DNA from: Homalodisca vitripennis
Taxonomy: Eukaryota; Arthropoda; Insecta; Hemiptera; Cicadellidae
Direction of reading: 5' to 3'
Assembly: GCF_021130785.1 (NCBI RefSeq)
Contig: NC_060211.1
Coordinates: forward strand, 127,818,001 to 127,882,000
Length of the DNA: 64,000 nt
The notes under the pieces are model-generated. The model ran no database searches and was not told where the DNA came from. It saw nothing but the letters and a program-made list of their open reading frames with translations. Position 1 is the first letter of the stretch. Each line of letters starts with the position of its first letter. A program made the translations under genes and the position numbers. Positions 62,338 to 64,000 of the stretch are shown one piece after another.

Positions 62338-62757
62338 CATACTTTATATACATACTATAAAATCTCTTATCATCATCAGTTTTTCTATGGGGCTACTTAA
62401 AAATTACGTTCTAAATGTCTGCTTCACACTTCTCGTGGAGTGAAAATTTTTTCAGAAATATTATGTTAAACACTGTAACTATTTTAATTATTCAACCAAA
62501 AACTGTTTTATACCAAATGAAATAACATTACATCCATCCTGCTGGTTGAATACATTCTCCTTTTGTAACTGCAATATTAACAATCCAATTGAGGGAGGAA
62601 TATCATTATTCACTATTTCTGTTTCCTGATGCCTGAGAGCTAGAACTGGCAGGTAACTTAATTCACAGAGACCAGAAAGATTATAGAACATTACGGTGAA
62701 ATAAATAACAACCTAGAGGATTCCCGTTAGTACCCCCTTGCTAAGTACAACTAGAGA

Positions 62758-62943
62758 GTGAAAGATGATGGTGGTGAGGAAGTACTGACGCGTGGCGTGC
62801 CACAGGTAGGAGAAGACGCGACACGATGGGGACACCCGAGTCAAGGAGATCCTAAGCTCAAGCTCAGTCAGACATCTACTCCCGACCACAGTAGACCCGC
62901 CTACCGTCAGCCATGCCGTCTCTCCTCAACAGAGTCTTCAAAG
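62758..62943 (+). other. G+C-rich candidate first exon
   Basis: This patch stands out in base composition. An ATG at 62913 in a good context (TCAGCCATGCC) opens MPSLLNRVFK and reaches AAG|GTACCG at 62943, a weak splice donor. A different frame is open from 62758 to 62955. No homologue is recognised and no promoter is visible. Confidence 0.25.
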
Positions 62944-62955
62944 GTACCGTCATAA

Positions 62956-63478
62956 CTTATCTATCTCATCTTACTAACACCAGTAACATTTGTGAAAACG
63001 TGTCAACTGAATCAAACAAACTGATGGTAGTTATGTAACATAAATTAGACCTACTTATAAGCAAATAAAACGTTAGTTAGTTGTAAATAACAAATTAACA
63101 CTAGATAGCCCTGCTAATTTATAGTCATTAACTCTGTAACTTGAGATATGAATGCTAAATTGGCACACGAGTGTAAAGAAAAATTACATTTACTGGTATG
63201 TGATATAAGTAGGTCTGTCGACAAACACTGCCAATCACCAACTCCGAAGTAATCGTCTATGTCGTCTCTTTGTTACGTTTATAAGGGATTTAACGTTTTA
63301 ATATTTAATCAAACATTACTGTTTTGAGTTGCTGTCAAGCACATTGAGTTAACAATCAACATAACAATTTTCTTTGATTCGAGAAACTTTTAGTTTGATT
63401 TCGAAACCAAGTAAATAACTGACGTTTTTAGTTGGAAACTAAATTGATTTAAAGGAATTTAAACACCACTTGTGCAAT

Positions 63479-63528
<50 letters not shown>

Positions 63529-64000
63529 TTTGTCTATGTATGTATATACACACAGAGTGTTCCGCGATAGTCTGGTTAAAAAAATTAAAGAAAACACAAA
63601 ACGAAACAAAAAAAGTTTATATGAATAATTCTGAATATGTTTTATATCGTCTCATTTAGTATAAATTTGTGGTAAATTTTGTTTTTTCTAAAAAATCATC
63701 ACAAAAATAGTGAATGCGAATAACTTGAGAAACTGAGCATTTATTATTTTTATGAATGCACAATTAGAAATAAATGTATGAATAATATAAGTTTACATTT
63801 CAAACGGGTTGTATACAAGTTTTCAAATTAACTCTCTCAAAAATCATTATTCGTACATAAGTGTTGAAAAATTATAAATAATTTAACTGTATCTACTTCG
63901 TTTAAATTGATTAAAAAATGAAATAGTTAACGCTATTTCAGTGGTTAGGTGTTTGTATTGTGTTAGGGGTGAAAAGGTTATGCTTTTGTATCCAAATACG
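62956..64000. other. AT-rich spacer with a (TA)n run
   Basis: The (TA)n tract lies at about 63484-63525. Nothing else was recognised. Confidence 0.5.

Overview
The window looks like AT-rich nuclear DNA from an arthropod, most likely an insect. Base composition is low in G+C, there are long (TA)n microsatellites, no open reading frame exceeds about 127 codons, and there are many decayed transposons (PIF/Harbinger, Penelope-like, a DGCGGQNKN-type element), tRNA-derived SINE pieces, foldback elements and a satellite array. I see no intact protein-coding gene. The window reads as intergenic or deep intronic DNA. The species cannot be told from what is here.

Layout. 1-9 kb is a transposon graveyard: a broken DGCGGQNKN-family gene (40-1031, minus), a broken Harbinger transposase (3305-4130, minus), two copies of an unnamed repeat (2371-2940 and 8190-8670), and a 1.8-kb satellite of 25-bp monomers with a higher-order period near 179 bp (4284-6085). 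8.7-16.5 kb carries inverted copies of an interspersed repeat and the 3' end of a Penelope-like element with a hammerhead-like core.

19.7-49.7 kb is one locus present three times in head-to-tail order: copy A (19671-31460), copy B (31461-36960, with large internal deletions) and copy C (37244-49680). Most of the copies have drifted to a moderate level of identity with many indels. Five islands of about 270-670 bp (I1 to I5) are nearly unchanged between A and C at matching positions; B keeps only I5. Each island contains the palindromic octamer TTACGTAA or, in I3, TTATGTAA. I2 and I3 share one further module, and I4 and I5 share another. My best reading is a duplicated cluster of cis-regulatory elements (enhancers or similar) under constraint. 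This is inference; gene conversion or exons of a non-coding RNA could also explain it. I2 also holds a 67-codon frame that is open in both copies.

49.7-64 kb is AT-rich spacer with a tRNA-like SINE and its B-box-deleted relative, three inverted-repeat elements, a clean 189-bp MITE with an 8-bp target-site duplication (62149-62337), and one G+C-rich patch near 62.8-62.9 kb that could be a first exon. Percent identities and motif enrichments are by eye; no alignment or search was run.
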